From Rhizorhapis suberifaciens (GTDB taxonomy: Bacteria > Pseudomonadota > Alphaproteobacteria > Sphingomonadales > Sphingomonadaceae): a DNA stretch of 64,000 nucleotides. Below, piece by piece: positions 14,516 to 22,407 of this stretch; position 1 is the stretch's first letter, and every line of letters starts with the position of its first letter. The position numbers and the translations under genes were made by a program. The notes under the pieces are model-generated. The model saw only the letters and a list, made by a program, of their open reading frames with translations, was not told the origin of the DNA and ran no database searches. Location: positions 102,825 through 166,824 of the forward strand of contig NZ_JACHOV010000010.1 in NCBI RefSeq assembly GCF_014200045.1, given 5' to 3'.

Positions 14516-14984
14516 ATTGACGCAGCGCAGCAACATTGTCGTTCCGAAACGACAGAAGCCGGACGAACAGCAGTTCCATGCGCTCATGGTCGCCGGACTG
14601 GCGCGCACGGCGGCCAAAGTCGGTCGTGGAACGCTGGCCGACAGCATGGGCCGTACGGTGCGCGCGCTCGATAAGGTCTTTGCTGGGTCATGCCCTGAAC
14701 CCAAGGCGCTGTTCGATCTGCTGGTGGACGAGCCACAAGCGCTGGACGAACTTTACGCCCGCTACGGCTTCAAGCTGGCCCCTCTCACCGCTGATGCCGC
14801 AAACGACTTCCATACCGCCGCTGATCTGGCGCGTGCGGCCGGCGCATTCATGGACGCATTGAGTGACGGGCAGCGGGATCATCTGGAGACTCTGGCTCTC
14901 GGCGCGCTGTTTCGGGATTTACTGCCGCGCATCCAGGCCGTGGTGAGTGACGCGGATCGGATCAGGTCGGGGGTGGCGGCGTGA
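14505..14984 (+). CDS. Putative early phage regulator, 159 aa
   Basis: MERKLTQRSNIVVPKRQKPD start, then an all-helical protein. GLARTAAKVGRGTLADSMG, followed by RTVRALDKVFAG, has the look of a helix-turn-helix, and the C-terminal half is helical. Proteins of this type follow cro in several alphaproteobacterial prophages and may act like CII or a replication regulator; this is inference from position. It overlaps the methyltransferase start by one base. Confidence 0.6.
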   Translation: MERKLTQRSNIVVPKRQKPDEQQFHALMVAGLARTAAKVGRGTLADSMGRTVRALDKVFAGSCPEPKALFDLLVDEPQALDELYARYGFKLAPLTADAANDFHTAADLARAAGAFMDALSDGQRDHLETLALGALFRDLLPRIQAVVSDADRIRSGVAA

Positions 14985-15568
14985 TGCGCAGCGGCGGCAC
15001 CGTCTATGCGTTGGCGCAAACCGACGATCCCGCGCAGAGGGAGGCGCACGACTTCTATCCGACGCATCCCGGCGCAACGCGGGCGCTGTTGACTGTTGAG
15101 CAGTTCGATGGACCGATTTGGGAGCCGGCATGTGGCGCGGGTGATATGTCCCGCGTCCTTGAAGGCGCTGGCTACGATGTCATTTCCACTGACCTTATCG
15201 ATCGTGGCTATGGTGAGGGCGGCCGCGACTTCCTGATGGAATGGTCCGCGCGCGCGCCAAACATCGTCACGAATCCTCCCTTCCGCTGGGCGATCGAATT
15301 CACCGACCGCGCCTTGATGCTGACGACCGGCAAGGTCGCGCTGTTCCTGCGCCTCGCCTTTCTGGAAGGCGTAGAGCGCGGGAAATGGTTCAAGCAAGTT
15401 CCACTTGCCCGCGTGTGGGTGATGTCCCGTCGTGTGCCGATGCAGCGCGGCAAGCTGCAGGAGGAAGGCGACGGACATGGCGTGATCGCTTTTGCCTGGT
15501 TCGTCTTTGAGCACGGGCACGAAGGCCAGCCAACACTCGGCTTCCTTGATTGGAAGGCCGCAGCATGA
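14984..15568 (+). CDS. SAM-dependent DNA (adenine-N6-type) methyltransferase
   Basis: 194 residues. SAM-binding motif WEPACGAGDMSRVLE (46-60), acidic strand VISTDLIDRG (67-76) and catalytic NPPF (97-100) identify an amino-methyltransferase, most likely N6-adenine. The N-terminal DFYPTHPGATRALL is typical of compact phage enzymes in which the target-recognition domain is minimal. It may protect phage DNA or act on host GANTC-like sites; no partner endonuclease is next to it. ATG 14984 overlaps the previous stop (TGATG). Confidence 0.88.
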   Translation: MRSGGTVYALAQTDDPAQREAHDFYPTHPGATRALLTVEQFDGPIWEPACGAGDMSRVLEGAGYDVISTDLIDRGYGEGGRDFLMEWSARAPNIVTNPPFRWAIEFTDRALMLTTGKVALFLRLAFLEGVERGKWFKQVPLARVWVMSRRVPMQRGKLQEEGDGHGVIAFAWFVFEHGHEGQPTLGFLDWKAAA

Positions 15569-15693
15569 CCCAGCCCGAACTCCTCCTCACCCCCGACATG
15601 GACGCCCGTAACATCCTTGCCCGCATGTGCCAGGAAACCCTCAACCGCAAGACCCGCAATCGCAGGGAAGCGCAGCGGAGGCGGCGGGCATGA
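15565..15693 (+). CDS. 42-aa basic peptide
   Basis: ATG overlaps the methyltransferase stop as ATGA; the peptide (MTQPELLLTPDMDARNILAR, then an Arg-rich tail REAQRRRRA) ends in an ATGA overlap with the next gene. Coupling at both ends supports translation; the basic tail suggests nucleic-acid binding. Confidence 0.5.
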   Translation: MTQPELLLTPDMDARNILARMCQETLNRKTRNRREAQRRRRA

Positions 15694-16174
15694 ACGGGGG
15701 CGGCTCCAGGCAACTCCGCGAATTCCGTATCGCCGTGCGGGATGGGGCGACCATGGAGGCCGCCGCCGGGCTGGCTGGAATCAGCCTCACAGAAGCGAAA
15801 CTCATTTTGGAAGCGGACCGCGCCGATCTCCCGCCTCCTGAATGTTACCTGCCGATCGGCGTCGGGCACAATTCACAGGAGAAAGAACCTATGAGCGAGA
15901 ACGTAGCAGCCGACCAGTTGCGCCTGTTCGTCGAACGCATTGAGCGCCTTGAGGATGAAAAAAGGGCATCGCCGACGACATCAAGGACGTCTATGCTGAA
16001 GCTAAAAGCCAAGGTTATGACACCAAGACCATGCGCGAGATCATCCGTCTGCGCAAGATGGAGGCCAACGCCAGGCAGGAGCGAGAAGCGCTGCTCGAAA
16101 CCTACATGATAGCACTCGGCATGCTTTCTGATTTGCCTCTTGGCCAAGCGGCTATGCGGAGCATCGCGGCATGA
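15690..16174 (+). pseudogene. GapR-like (DUF2312) nucleoid protein with an N-terminal extension, frameshifted
   Basis: GapR homologues are small coiled-coil proteins that clamp overtwisted AT-rich DNA; phage copies are common in alphaproteobacteria. Here the frame opens at 15690 with a helix-turn-helix-like segment (REFRIAVRDGATMEAAAGLA), passes without a stop through GVGHNSQEKEP and an internal ATG at 15891 (with AGGAG upstream), and reads MSENVAADQLRLFVERIERL up to an A6 run at 15958-15963. The family sequence then continues in the -1 frame ([19 protein letters not shown], ending [12 protein letters not shown]). That second frame ends at 16174 with an ATGA overlap to the HNH gene, which confirms the intended frame. 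One A is missing relative to an open gene. It may be a real lesion or a homopolymer sequencing error. Confidence 0.85.
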
Positions 16175-16677
16175 CGGATATTGCAGATCAGTTCTGGGAT
16201 AATGTTGACCAGTCTAGCGGCCCTGATGGCTGCTGGCCTTGGCAACGGGCCATTGTCCGCAGTGGATATGGGAGTTTGTGGGTTCGGGGAAGGTCTGTAG
16301 GCGCGCACCGACATGCATACACGCTGGCCAATGGACATATCCCGGATGGACCAGGCTATCATGGTTATGTCGTAATGCACATGTGCGACAACCGAAAATG
16401 CTGCAACCCAGCCCACTTAAGGCTTGGAACTCAAGCTGAAAACAATGCGGATAGGGACGCTAAAGGCAGGGCTGATGCGCGCCCCAAGGGGGAAGAGAAC
16501 CCGAACGCACGCTTGTCGCAGGATGATGTCCGGGCAATCCGCAAGATGCGCTCTGACGGCCTGAGTTATGGCAAAATTATGTCGGCTACAGGAGTGTCAA
16601 AGTCACAGGTTTGGCGAATTTGTAAATGCCAATCGTGGGGCTGGCTGGGTGACTATGCGGCGAGCAGGGCGGCCTGA
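16171..16677 (+). CDS. HNH endonuclease (homing type)
   Basis: 168 residues. The HNH core is [12 protein letters not shown] followed by [20 protein letters not shown] and [16 protein letters not shown], typical of phage HNH homing nucleases. A C-terminal helix-turn-helix-like region ([20 protein letters not shown], then [11 protein letters not shown]) probably gives target recognition. Complete length. It may be a selfish element, although its ATGA coupling to gapR suggests a settled position. Confidence 0.92.
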   Translation: MTDIADQFWDNVDQSSGPDGCWPWQRAIVRSGYGSLWVRGRSVGAHRHAYTLANGHIPDGPGYHGYVVMHMCDNRKCCNPAHLRLGTQAENNADRDAKGRADARPKGEENPNARLSQDDVRAIRKMRSDGLSYGKIMSATGVSKSQVWRICKCQSWGWLGDYAASRAA

Positions 16678-16680
16678 GAT

Positions 16681-16980
16681 ATGCACGCTGACACCCGCGC
16701 CAAGATCGCGACATTATGCCGCCTCAACTATCTCAGCGACGAACGCATAGCCCGCTATGTTGCCGCGCCGCATGAGGGTGTGACGGCAGCAAATGTTGCC
16801 GCGGTCCGAAAGACTGCTTCAGGCAATGCCAACACAGGCAAAGGCCGGGCGCGGGGTCAGTTCGTCCGCGACTGCGAGGATTACGCCACGCTCGAATATG
16901 AGCGCCGATGCTTTGATGCGGCGCTGTCTTCCCGGCGCATGCTGGAGAAGCTGCGGCAATACCAAGTGGGGGCATGCTGA
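16681..16980 (+). CDS. Hypothetical DNA-binding-like phage protein, 99 aa
   Basis: MHADTRAKIATLCRLNYLSD has a helix-turn-helix feel, followed by a basic linker (TGKGRARGQFV) and a helical end (CFDAALSSRRMLEKLRQYQ). It overlaps the next ORF by 7 bases. Not recognised as a named family. Confidence 0.6.
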   Translation: MHADTRAKIATLCRLNYLSDERIARYVAAPHEGVTAANVAAVRKTASGNANTGKGRARGQFVRDCEDYATLEYERRCFDAALSSRRMLEKLRQYQVGAC

Positions 16981-17174
16981 TGCGCATGCGCCATGCCGAC
17001 ACGAAAACGATAACAGCGGCCGCGGCGAAGGCCCAGCTCAAGATGATGCTGACCTGCGCCCGGTCGATCGATCATCTGACGGTGGATGGCCTGGCGCGCA
17101 TGTACCGCGTGCGCCCGAAGGAAATCGAGATTGAGCTGACTGCCGAACGCGAACGCCGGGAGCGGCTGATCTGA
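16974..17174 (+). CDS. Small helix-turn-helix-like protein, 66 aa
   Basis: MLMRMRHADTKTITAAAAKA then LTVDGLARMYRVRPKEIEIE, a probable small HTH, and an Arg/Glu-rich tail. The true start may be one of the later ATGs at 16980 or 16986. It overlaps the next start by one base (TGATG). Confidence 0.55.
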   Translation: MLMRMRHADTKTITAAAAKAQLKMMLTCARSIDHLTVDGLARMYRVRPKEIEIELTAERERRERLI

Positions 17175-17605
17175 TGGACGCGCTCGCATCCCTCCTGATT
17201 GAAGACGCCGCCGATCTAGATTGGTGGATCGATCCCAAGGACGCGGACCCGCGCGACGAGGTGACGCGGCAATCGGCGTTCATCCGGGATGCGCGCATTA
17301 TCTGCCCGGCTGTGGACATCGTAGCCATCCCCAATGCCGCAAAACGCAGCCAGTGGGCGGCGCGCAAAGCCAAGCGCGAAGGTATGGTGGCCGGCGCGCT
17401 GGATTTGTTCTGCACCTGGCACTGCGGCGGTGTCGCCTTTCTGGAGTGGAAGGACGGCACCAAAATGCCGGACGCCAACCAGCGGGACCGGCTTAACCTA
17501 TACACCCGCCAAGGTCATCTCTGTGGCGTCTTCCGGCAGGAGACGAGCGCGCTGGAGTTTCTGCGGCGGCATGGAGCGCCCTTCATTGACCGGAGGGGTT
17601 TATGA
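17174..17605 (+). CDS. VRR-NUC domain nuclease
   Basis: 143 residues. The stretch AIPNAAKRSQWAARKAKREG, then GALDLFCTWHCGG, VAFLEWKDG and PDANQRDRLNLYTRQGH gives the VRR-NUC order (D...ExK...Q of the PD-(D/E)XK fold): Asp in GALDL, Glu-x-Lys in LEWKD, Gln in NQRD. Such stand-alone phage enzymes are thought to be structure-specific nucleases acting in replication or recombination. It lies directly before the replication genes, coupled by ATGA. Confidence 0.88.
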   Translation: MDALASLLIEDAADLDWWIDPKDADPRDEVTRQSAFIRDARIICPAVDIVAIPNAAKRSQWAARKAKREGMVAGALDLFCTWHCGGVAFLEWKDGTKMPDANQRDRLNLYTRQGHLCGVFRQETSALEFLRRHGAPFIDRRGL

Positions 17606-18213
17606 CGGCGGACCTGTTCGATCGACAGGACGCGCTTGCTTGGGCGCGCGAGGTCAAGAACCCGCTCAACATCGAAATGCAGGCCGCGAGTCAGCGTCTG
17701 CAATTGCGCCAGATGAACCTCTTGCGCGGGCTCGGCCTAAACGCGCCGGCACTCCTGACAGATAACATGATCGGCACCGTCTCCACGGAAGTCCTCAACA
17801 AAGATTTCTGGCAGCAGGAGGAGAGTGGAAAGCCGATGCTCGTAGTGCCGCTCATTGAAGATGGGCAGACCATCGACCTTATCGCCTTCGACCCGCTCGA
17901 CCCCAATGGCTGGTATCTGAAGACCGGCCACGGTTTTGCGCTTGGGGCGGAAGCGATCACCGACGCGGTACAGGGATGGGATGCCTCGGACCAGCGCCTG
18001 CGAATGCATGCCACACCATTGGACTGGCTGCGCAGCGGCTGCGATGGCTGTTGCGTGGTGCAATGGACTGATGAGGCCCGCGCCGAAGTGCGCCACGTCC
18101 GGACTCTGGAAGTTTCCAGTCCGACGCTTGCCCGCGCGCTCCGCCTCGAACTGACGCGCCCGCCGCGCATCCCTGAAATTGAAGTGAAGGGGATGCGTTC
18201 CCGTGCCGCGTAA
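17602..18213 (+). CDS. Conserved protein paired with the RepA-like ATPase
   Basis: 203 residues; central PMLVVPLIEDGQTIDLIAFD, GWYLKTGHGFALGAEA and TPLDWLRSGCDGCCVVQW. I have seen this arrangement upstream of RepA-type ATPases in alphaproteobacterial prophages, but no enzymatic motif is certain. A primase-accessory or loader role is inferred from coupling (11-bp overlap) to the ATPase gene. Confidence 0.6.
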   Translation: MTADLFDRQDALAWAREVKNPLNIEMQAASQRLQLRQMNLLRGLGLNAPALLTDNMIGTVSTEVLNKDFWQQEESGKPMLVVPLIEDGQTIDLIAFDPLDPNGWYLKTGHGFALGAEAITDAVQGWDASDQRLRMHATPLDWLRSGCDGCCVVQWTDEARAEVRHVRTLEVSSPTLARALRLELTRPPRIPEIEVKGMRSRAA

Positions 18214-19714
18214 TATTGAAGACGATCTTGAACTGGACGGTCCGCCCGCATGGATGGCGGAAGCAGAGGCCTCTCGCTTCATTGAGGAGCCGCGCGAACC
18301 TGCCCCGCCGCTGGCGCTAATCGACCCTGCTGCATGGCTCAACACAGAGCCCCCGGAGCGATCTTGGAAGGTCAAGGACTATATTCCTGACCGCCAGGCC
18401 ACCCTCCTGACCGGCAAGGGCGCAGCGGGCAAGTCTCTTGTCTCGCAGCAACAATGCACCTGCGTTGCGCTTGGCCTGCCGTTCCTGGGCATAGAGACGA
18501 CGCAGACGGTTGCAATCTACATCACCTGCGAAGACGACGCGGACGAACTCCACCGCCGCCAGAAGGCGATATGTGATAGTCTGGGCGTCAGCCTTGAAGA
18601 TCTCAGCGGCAAGCTTTTCCTGCTGTCCCTGCAGGGCGAAATGAACAACGAGCTTGCCACCTTCGACCGTGAAGGCCGCATGTTCATCGGGCCGCGCTAC
18701 GAACAGATTGTTGCGGCATGCGAGGCATCGGGCGCTGGATTCGTCGTCCTCGATAATACCGCCCACACCTATTCCGGGAACGAGAACGACCGGCACCAGG
18801 TCGCCGGTTTCATCAACCTGTGCAACCGTCTCGCGCTTCATATCAATGGCGCGGTTGTCATTGTCGGCCACCCCAACAAGGCCGGAGACAGTTATTCCGG
18901 ATCGACGGCCTGGGAAAATCAGGTCCGCTCACGCCTGTTCATGGAGATCCCGGTCAACGACGAAGGCGTCGCCACAGACCCCGATGCACGTGTCATGCGC
19001 CGCGAAAAATCCAACTATGCCCAGCGTGGCGGCGACCTCAATTTCATATGGTTCAAGGGGGCTTTTGTTCTGCCTGAATCCATCCCGGAAGAGAGCCGCT
19101 TCAACGTCGATGGCATCGCCCAGGCATCACTTGAAAACGACCTGTTCCTCAGGTGCCTGGCAAAGGCCGCAGTGACGAAGCGCGCGGTCAGTCACGTCAA
19201 TGGCATCAACTATGCCCCCCGCATATTCGCCCATATGCCAGAGGCAAAAGGGGCGGGTGAGAGCGCCTTCCGGGGGGCCATGGAACGCCTCATCAGTTTG
19301 GGCAAAATTGAACTCGACGCCCCACTCTGGAGAGGGCCAAATCGGGTGATGAAGCATGGAATTATCGCCACCAACACTCAAAATAATCTGCACGAACCCC
19401 CCTTAGAAAATGGCGGAAAACCGTGCACCAACCCTGCACGAACCCCCTGCACCGACCCGCACAAACCCCACTCCCAAGTCATTGAAAACATTGCACCGAC
19501 CCTGCACTGCACGAACCCCTATATAGATAAATCTATATACCCTGCCGGTGCCGCTGGGGCTCTACCGGCAGGAGGTGACTGGGAATCGAACCCGCTGTTG
19601 CGCCCCTTGTCCGAGGTGAAGCGCGACACTCCAGAGTGGATCGATGAGGCACCCCCGATTGGTGAGGATGACACCTATTTCGATTTTGACCGGGGAGATG
19701 ACCATGCCCCCTAA
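18203..19714 (+). CDS. RepA-like RecA-fold ATPase (replicative helicase candidate)
   Basis: 503 residues from GTG 18203, the only start that keeps the N-terminus. RecA-type domain: Walker A LLTGKGAAGKS (about 68-78), ITCEDDADELHRRQ, Walker B GFVVLDNTAH, then VVIVGHPNKAGDSYSGSTAW and RSRLFMEIP, typical of hexameric RepA/RSF1010-like helicases. The C-terminal third is a linker and possible winged helix. It would unwind DNA at the phage origin. The 3' part is repeat-like at the DNA level, with several direct CAC/ACCC-rich tracts (19421-19520) that could be an origin region inside the gene, though I cannot show iterons. Confidence 0.8.
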   Translation: MPRNIEDDLELDGPPAWMAEAEASRFIEEPREPAPPLALIDPAAWLNTEPPERSWKVKDYIPDRQATLLTGKGAAGKSLVSQQQCTCVALGLPFLGIETTQTVAIYITCEDDADELHRRQKAICDSLGVSLEDLSGKLFLLSLQGEMNNELATFDREGRMFIGPRYEQIVAACEASGAGFVVLDNTAHTYSGNENDRHQVAGFINLCNRLALHINGAVVIVGHPNKAGDSYSGSTAWENQVRSRLFMEIPVNDEGVATDPDARVMRREKSNYAQRGGDLNFIWFKGAFVLPESIPEESRFNVDGIAQASLENDLFLRCLAKAAVTKRAVSHVNGINYAPRIFAHMPEAKGAGESAFRGAMERLISLGKIELDAPLWRGPNRVMKHGIIATNTQNNLHEPPLENGGKPCTNPARTPCTDPHKPHSQVIENIAPTLHCTNPYIDKSIYPAGAAGALPAGGDWESNPLLRPLSEVKRDTPEWIDEAPPIGEDDTYFDFDRGDDHAP

Positions 19715-19889
19715 CCCCGGCTTCAACCCCTTCGCCACCCAGGACAATGCTCCCATGTGTGACCTGAAATACCGCAACGAATGGATCGTTCGAAGGGTGA
19801 ACCCGAACAAGTTTCGGTGGAAGCCGTGGAAACCAGGGTATCAGTCACCTGGGGATATCATCAGCTATCAGATTGCTAAGGGGGAATAG
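19698..19889 (+). CDS. Hypothetical phage protein, 63 aa
   Basis: MTMPPNPGFNPFATQDNAP start just inside the end of the ATPase gene, with GGGGAG upstream. Aromatic- and Arg-rich (YRNEWIVRRVNPNKFRWKPW). Unknown function. Confidence 0.55.
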   Translation: MTMPPNPGFNPFATQDNAPMCDLKYRNEWIVRRVNPNKFRWKPWKPGYQSPGDIISYQIAKGE

Positions 19890-20042
19890 ATGATCGCTTC
19901 CCATAAGGATAGATTGGGGCGGACCGTCAGGATAGACCCCTGGTGGCTCAGGTTTACATGGTGCCGCTACGGGTGGAGCCTCTACATATTGCGGCGGCGC
20001 ATCGCCTGTAAGCCAATCGACTACACAAAGACACCACACTGA
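19890..20042 (+). CDS. Hypothetical basic phage peptide, 50 aa
   Basis: ATG immediately follows the previous TAG. The peptide (MIASHKDRLGRTVRIDPWWL) is rich in Trp, Arg and Tyr, like its upstream neighbour, and may be related to it. Translation is inferred from the tight spacing. Confidence 0.45.
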   Translation: MIASHKDRLGRTVRIDPWWLRFTWCRYGWSLYILRRRIACKPIDYTKTPH

Positions 20043-20062
20043 CAAACAACAGGGGTCGCACA

Positions 20063-20260
20063 ATGGCAAAGAGCCGCAGGGGTCGCAAACCCGGATTGAT
20101 GACACATAGGCGCAGGCAGGTATTCCAAGAGATCGTAGCCAGTATGGCCAACGGCGAAACAGTTTCGCTTGCTAGCCTCGCGCGTCGTTGCGGCTTGTAT
20201 GATTACCGACAAGCGCGCAGGATCATGAAGGATTTGGAGAAGATGGGCATCGTGAATTAA
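20063..20260 (+). CDS. Small winged-helix-like regulator, 65 aa
   Basis: MAKSRRGRKPGLMTHRRRQV then SLASLARRCGLYDYRQARRI and MKDLEKMGIVN, a compact basic winged helix. It is the last gene before the terminase and might regulate the late operon. Its stop codon lies inside the 19-bp element repeated at 40354. Confidence 0.65.
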   Translation: MAKSRRGRKPGLMTHRRRQVFQEIVASMANGETVSLASLARRCGLYDYRQARRIMKDLEKMGIVN

Positions 20261-20272
20261 TGTACCGTGCCC
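20254..20272 (+). promoter_or_regulatory. 19-bp repeat, copy 1 (candidate late promoter element)
   Basis: GAATTAATGTACCGTGCCC, identical to 40354-40372. It lies 34 bases before the small terminase ATG, at the head of the structural operon. It overlaps the previous stop codon, so coding constraint does not explain its conservation. Confidence 0.55.
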
Positions 20273-20306
20273 GTGCCTTGAAATATGCGCTAATTGGTTG
20301 CCCACC

Positions 20307-20648
20307 ATGCCAACGGCGCAAAAAGCAAAAGTAGCAAAAGCGACACGCGGATCAAAGCCGGGCGAGCGCCGTGGGGGCCGAGTTAAGGGTGTTCCGAACA
20401 AGGCCACTCGCGAAATTAAGGCGATCGCACAGCAGTATTCGGTTAAGGCTGTCAAGGCTCTCGTTGAGGTTATGGAGAGCGGGGAGAGTGAGGCGGCTCG
20501 CGTGTCTGCTGCCAACGCTATCCTTGACCGCGCATATGGAAAGCCCAGCCAGAGTGTCGAGCATAGCGGCGTTGATGGTGCCCCGATCCAACATGCCTTA
20601 GATGTCAGTGATGAGGTTCTCGCCTCCATAGCGTTGGGCAAAAAGTAA
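20307..20648 (+). CDS. Terminase small subunit-like protein
   Basis: 113 residues. The family pattern is a basic Gly/Arg-rich N-terminus (GSKPGERRGGRVKGVPNKAT) followed by a helical region (ALVEVMESGESEAARVSAAN, AILDRAYGKPSQ), which I associate with phage small terminases. It would recognise the packaging site and load the large subunit. The ATG at 20307 is preferred to a TTG three codons earlier. Its stop overlaps the large terminase ATG (TAATG). Confidence 0.75.
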   Translation: MPTAQKAKVAKATRGSKPGERRGGRVKGVPNKATREIKAIAQQYSVKAVKALVEVMESGESEAARVSAANAILDRAYGKPSQSVEHSGVDGAPIQHALDVSDEVLASIALGKK

Positions 20649-22204
20649 TGCTGTATCAGGCCATTACACCACAGATCGCCGCAGCAGAGCTTCTTCGCCG
20701 CCGCAACGCCCGCTCTAATCTCGTTGACTATGCTCGCTACATCGAAGTGCCAGGGGCTCCTCTGACGGAAGATGATGATACAGAGGAATTTGCGCCGGTA
20801 GAGACGGTTTTAGCCCAGCACCACGAGATTATCCTGAACGCTACCCAGCGCTGCATTGAGCGGCATCGTGGGCGGACGATGCTGTTTCTTCCCCCAGGCA
20901 GCGCCAAATCAACTTACGCCACTGTGGTCAGCCCTACATGGGCGATGGGCAAACGTCCCGGCTTCAAGGTTATTGGCGTAAGCTACGGATCTGACCTTGC
21001 CCGCAAGTTTGGCCGGCGCATGCGCTCAGTCGTCAAGCAGCGGGCTTTCGAAAAGTTGTTCAGCACGTCCCTGAGTGCCGACAGCACGGCGGCGGATGAA
21101 TGGGCCCTCGCCAACGGTTCCGAATATATGGGCGGCGGTATCCTGTCCGGGATCACCGGCAACCGCGCGGACTTCATCCCGATTGATGACCCGATCAAGG
21201 GCAGGCAGGAGGCTGATTCCGAAGTCACCCGCAAGCGCACAGTTGAGGCTTATCAAGACGATATCCTGACACGCCTTAAGCCGGGCGGTTCGGTTATGAT
21301 CACGCAGACTCGTTGGAATGAGGGCGATCTAGCCGGGTCCATCCTGCCTGAAAATTGGGCAGGCCAAAGCGGTATGATCGAATGCCGCGATGGCGAGACG
21401 TGGGAGGTTATCTGCATCCCGGCGAAGTGCGAGCGTCATGATGATCCTCTTGGCCGCGCCATTGGCGAGTACATCTGGCCAGAATGGTTCACGGAGGATC
21501 ACTGGAAAGTTTTCGAGCGGATTCCGCGTACATGGTCTGCGCTCTACCAGCAGCGACCGGCGCCAGACACTGGCGACTATTTCAAGCGCGAATGGATCAT
21601 CCCCGTCGATGTGATCCCGCCGCGCGAGACGATGACGATCTATGGCGGATCTGACTATGCCGTGACGGCCGATGGTGGTGACTACACCGTCCATGCTGTT
21701 GTTGGCGTAGATCATACAGGGCGCATGTATCTCCTCGACTTGTGGCGCGCCCAAGCCTCCTCTGATGTATGGGTAGATGCCTTCTGCCAGCTCGTCCGCA
21801 AGTGGAAGCCGATCGGTTGGGCTGAAGAAACCGGCCAGATCAAGTCCGGCGTAGGTCCGTTCCTCGTCAAGCGCATGCTGGAGACCGGCTCCTACACCGT
21901 TCGCGAGCAGTTCCCGACGCGTGGTGACAAGGCGGTTCGGGCACAGTCTATTCGTGGCCGTATGGCGATGCAGGGCCTTCATGTGCCTCGTGAGGCTCCG
22001 TGGCTGTCCGATCTTATCTCAGAAATGATGAGCTTTCCCGTGGGCGTCCATGATGACCAGGCGGATGCCTTAGGTCTCTGCGGCCAGCTGATGGACCGTA
22101 TGGGCATGGGTGATGCACCGAAGGACGAGACGCGGCCGCGTGTAACGACTGTGGTTAGTGATGGCGTGATTGCTGCGCCGCTCAAGATGCGGGGGCGGCG
22201 ATGA
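20648..22204 (+). CDS. terL: Terminase large subunit
   Basis: 518 residues. The ATPase domain has Walker A FLPPGSAKSTYATVV (about 80-94) and Walker B FIPIDDPIKG, with the motor motif SVMITQTRWNEGDLAG. The C-terminal RNase H-like nuclease starts with YGGSDYAVTADGGDYTVHAV and includes HDDQADALGL near the end (metal-binding Asp). It packages DNA into the prohead and cuts concatemers. Full length, no defects. Confidence 0.95.
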   Translation: MLYQAITPQIAAAELLRRRNARSNLVDYARYIEVPGAPLTEDDDTEEFAPVETVLAQHHEIILNATQRCIERHRGRTMLFLPPGSAKSTYATVVSPTWAMGKRPGFKVIGVSYGSDLARKFGRRMRSVVKQRAFEKLFSTSLSADSTAADEWALANGSEYMGGGILSGITGNRADFIPIDDPIKGRQEADSEVTRKRTVEAYQDDILTRLKPGGSVMITQTRWNEGDLAGSILPENWAGQSGMIECRDGETWEVICIPAKCERHDDPLGRAIGEYIWPEWFTEDHWKVFERIPRTWSALYQQRPAPDTGDYFKREWIIPVDVIPPRETMTIYGGSDYAVTADGGDYTVHAVVGVDHTGRMYLLDLWRAQASSDVWVDAFCQLVRKWKPIGWAEETGQIKSGVGPFLVKRMLETGSYTVREQFPTRGDKAVRAQSIRGRMAMQGLHVPREAPWLSDLISEMMSFPVGVHDDQADALGLCGQLMDRMGMGDAPKDETRPRVTTVVSDGVIAAPLKMRGRR

Positions 22205-22407
22205 GCCCTTTCCATAACGTAGTCCTTGCGTCATCCCGCCGTCTTAACGTCACGCTCCCAGATAACTGGCAAAATGAAATTGCCCCTCCCGCAACAGTTA
22301 TTTGCGGCGAGAACGCGTTTTCCGCTGAACAGAAATTGGCGGACGAAATTTACGCAAGGATAGCGATCGATAGAATCGAAGAATATTTCAAAGGCCTAAT
22401 GACATGA
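22201..22407 (+). CDS. Hypothetical phage protein, 68 aa
   Basis: MSPFHNVVLASSRRLNVTLP start, overlapping both neighbours by 4 nt (ATGA). Mixed composition; helical C-terminus (EQKLADEIYARIAIDRIEEY). Unknown; the coupling suggests a packaging-related role. Confidence 0.65.
   Translation: MSPFHNVVLASSRRLNVTLPDNWQNEIAPPATVICGENAFSAEQKLADEIYARIAIDRIEEYFKGLMT

Noticed and set aside
14000..14704. 234-aa minus-strand ORF covering the cro-distal region
   Set aside because: It opposes the early rightward genes, has no ribosome-binding site, and its composition is that of antisense GC-rich DNA.
15958..15965. Programmed -1 ribosomal frameshift in the GapR-like gene
   Set aside because: The slippery run is phased as A AAA AGG relative to the zero frame, which does not allow good A-site re-pairing, and GapR genes are not known to need frameshifting. 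A missing base is simpler.
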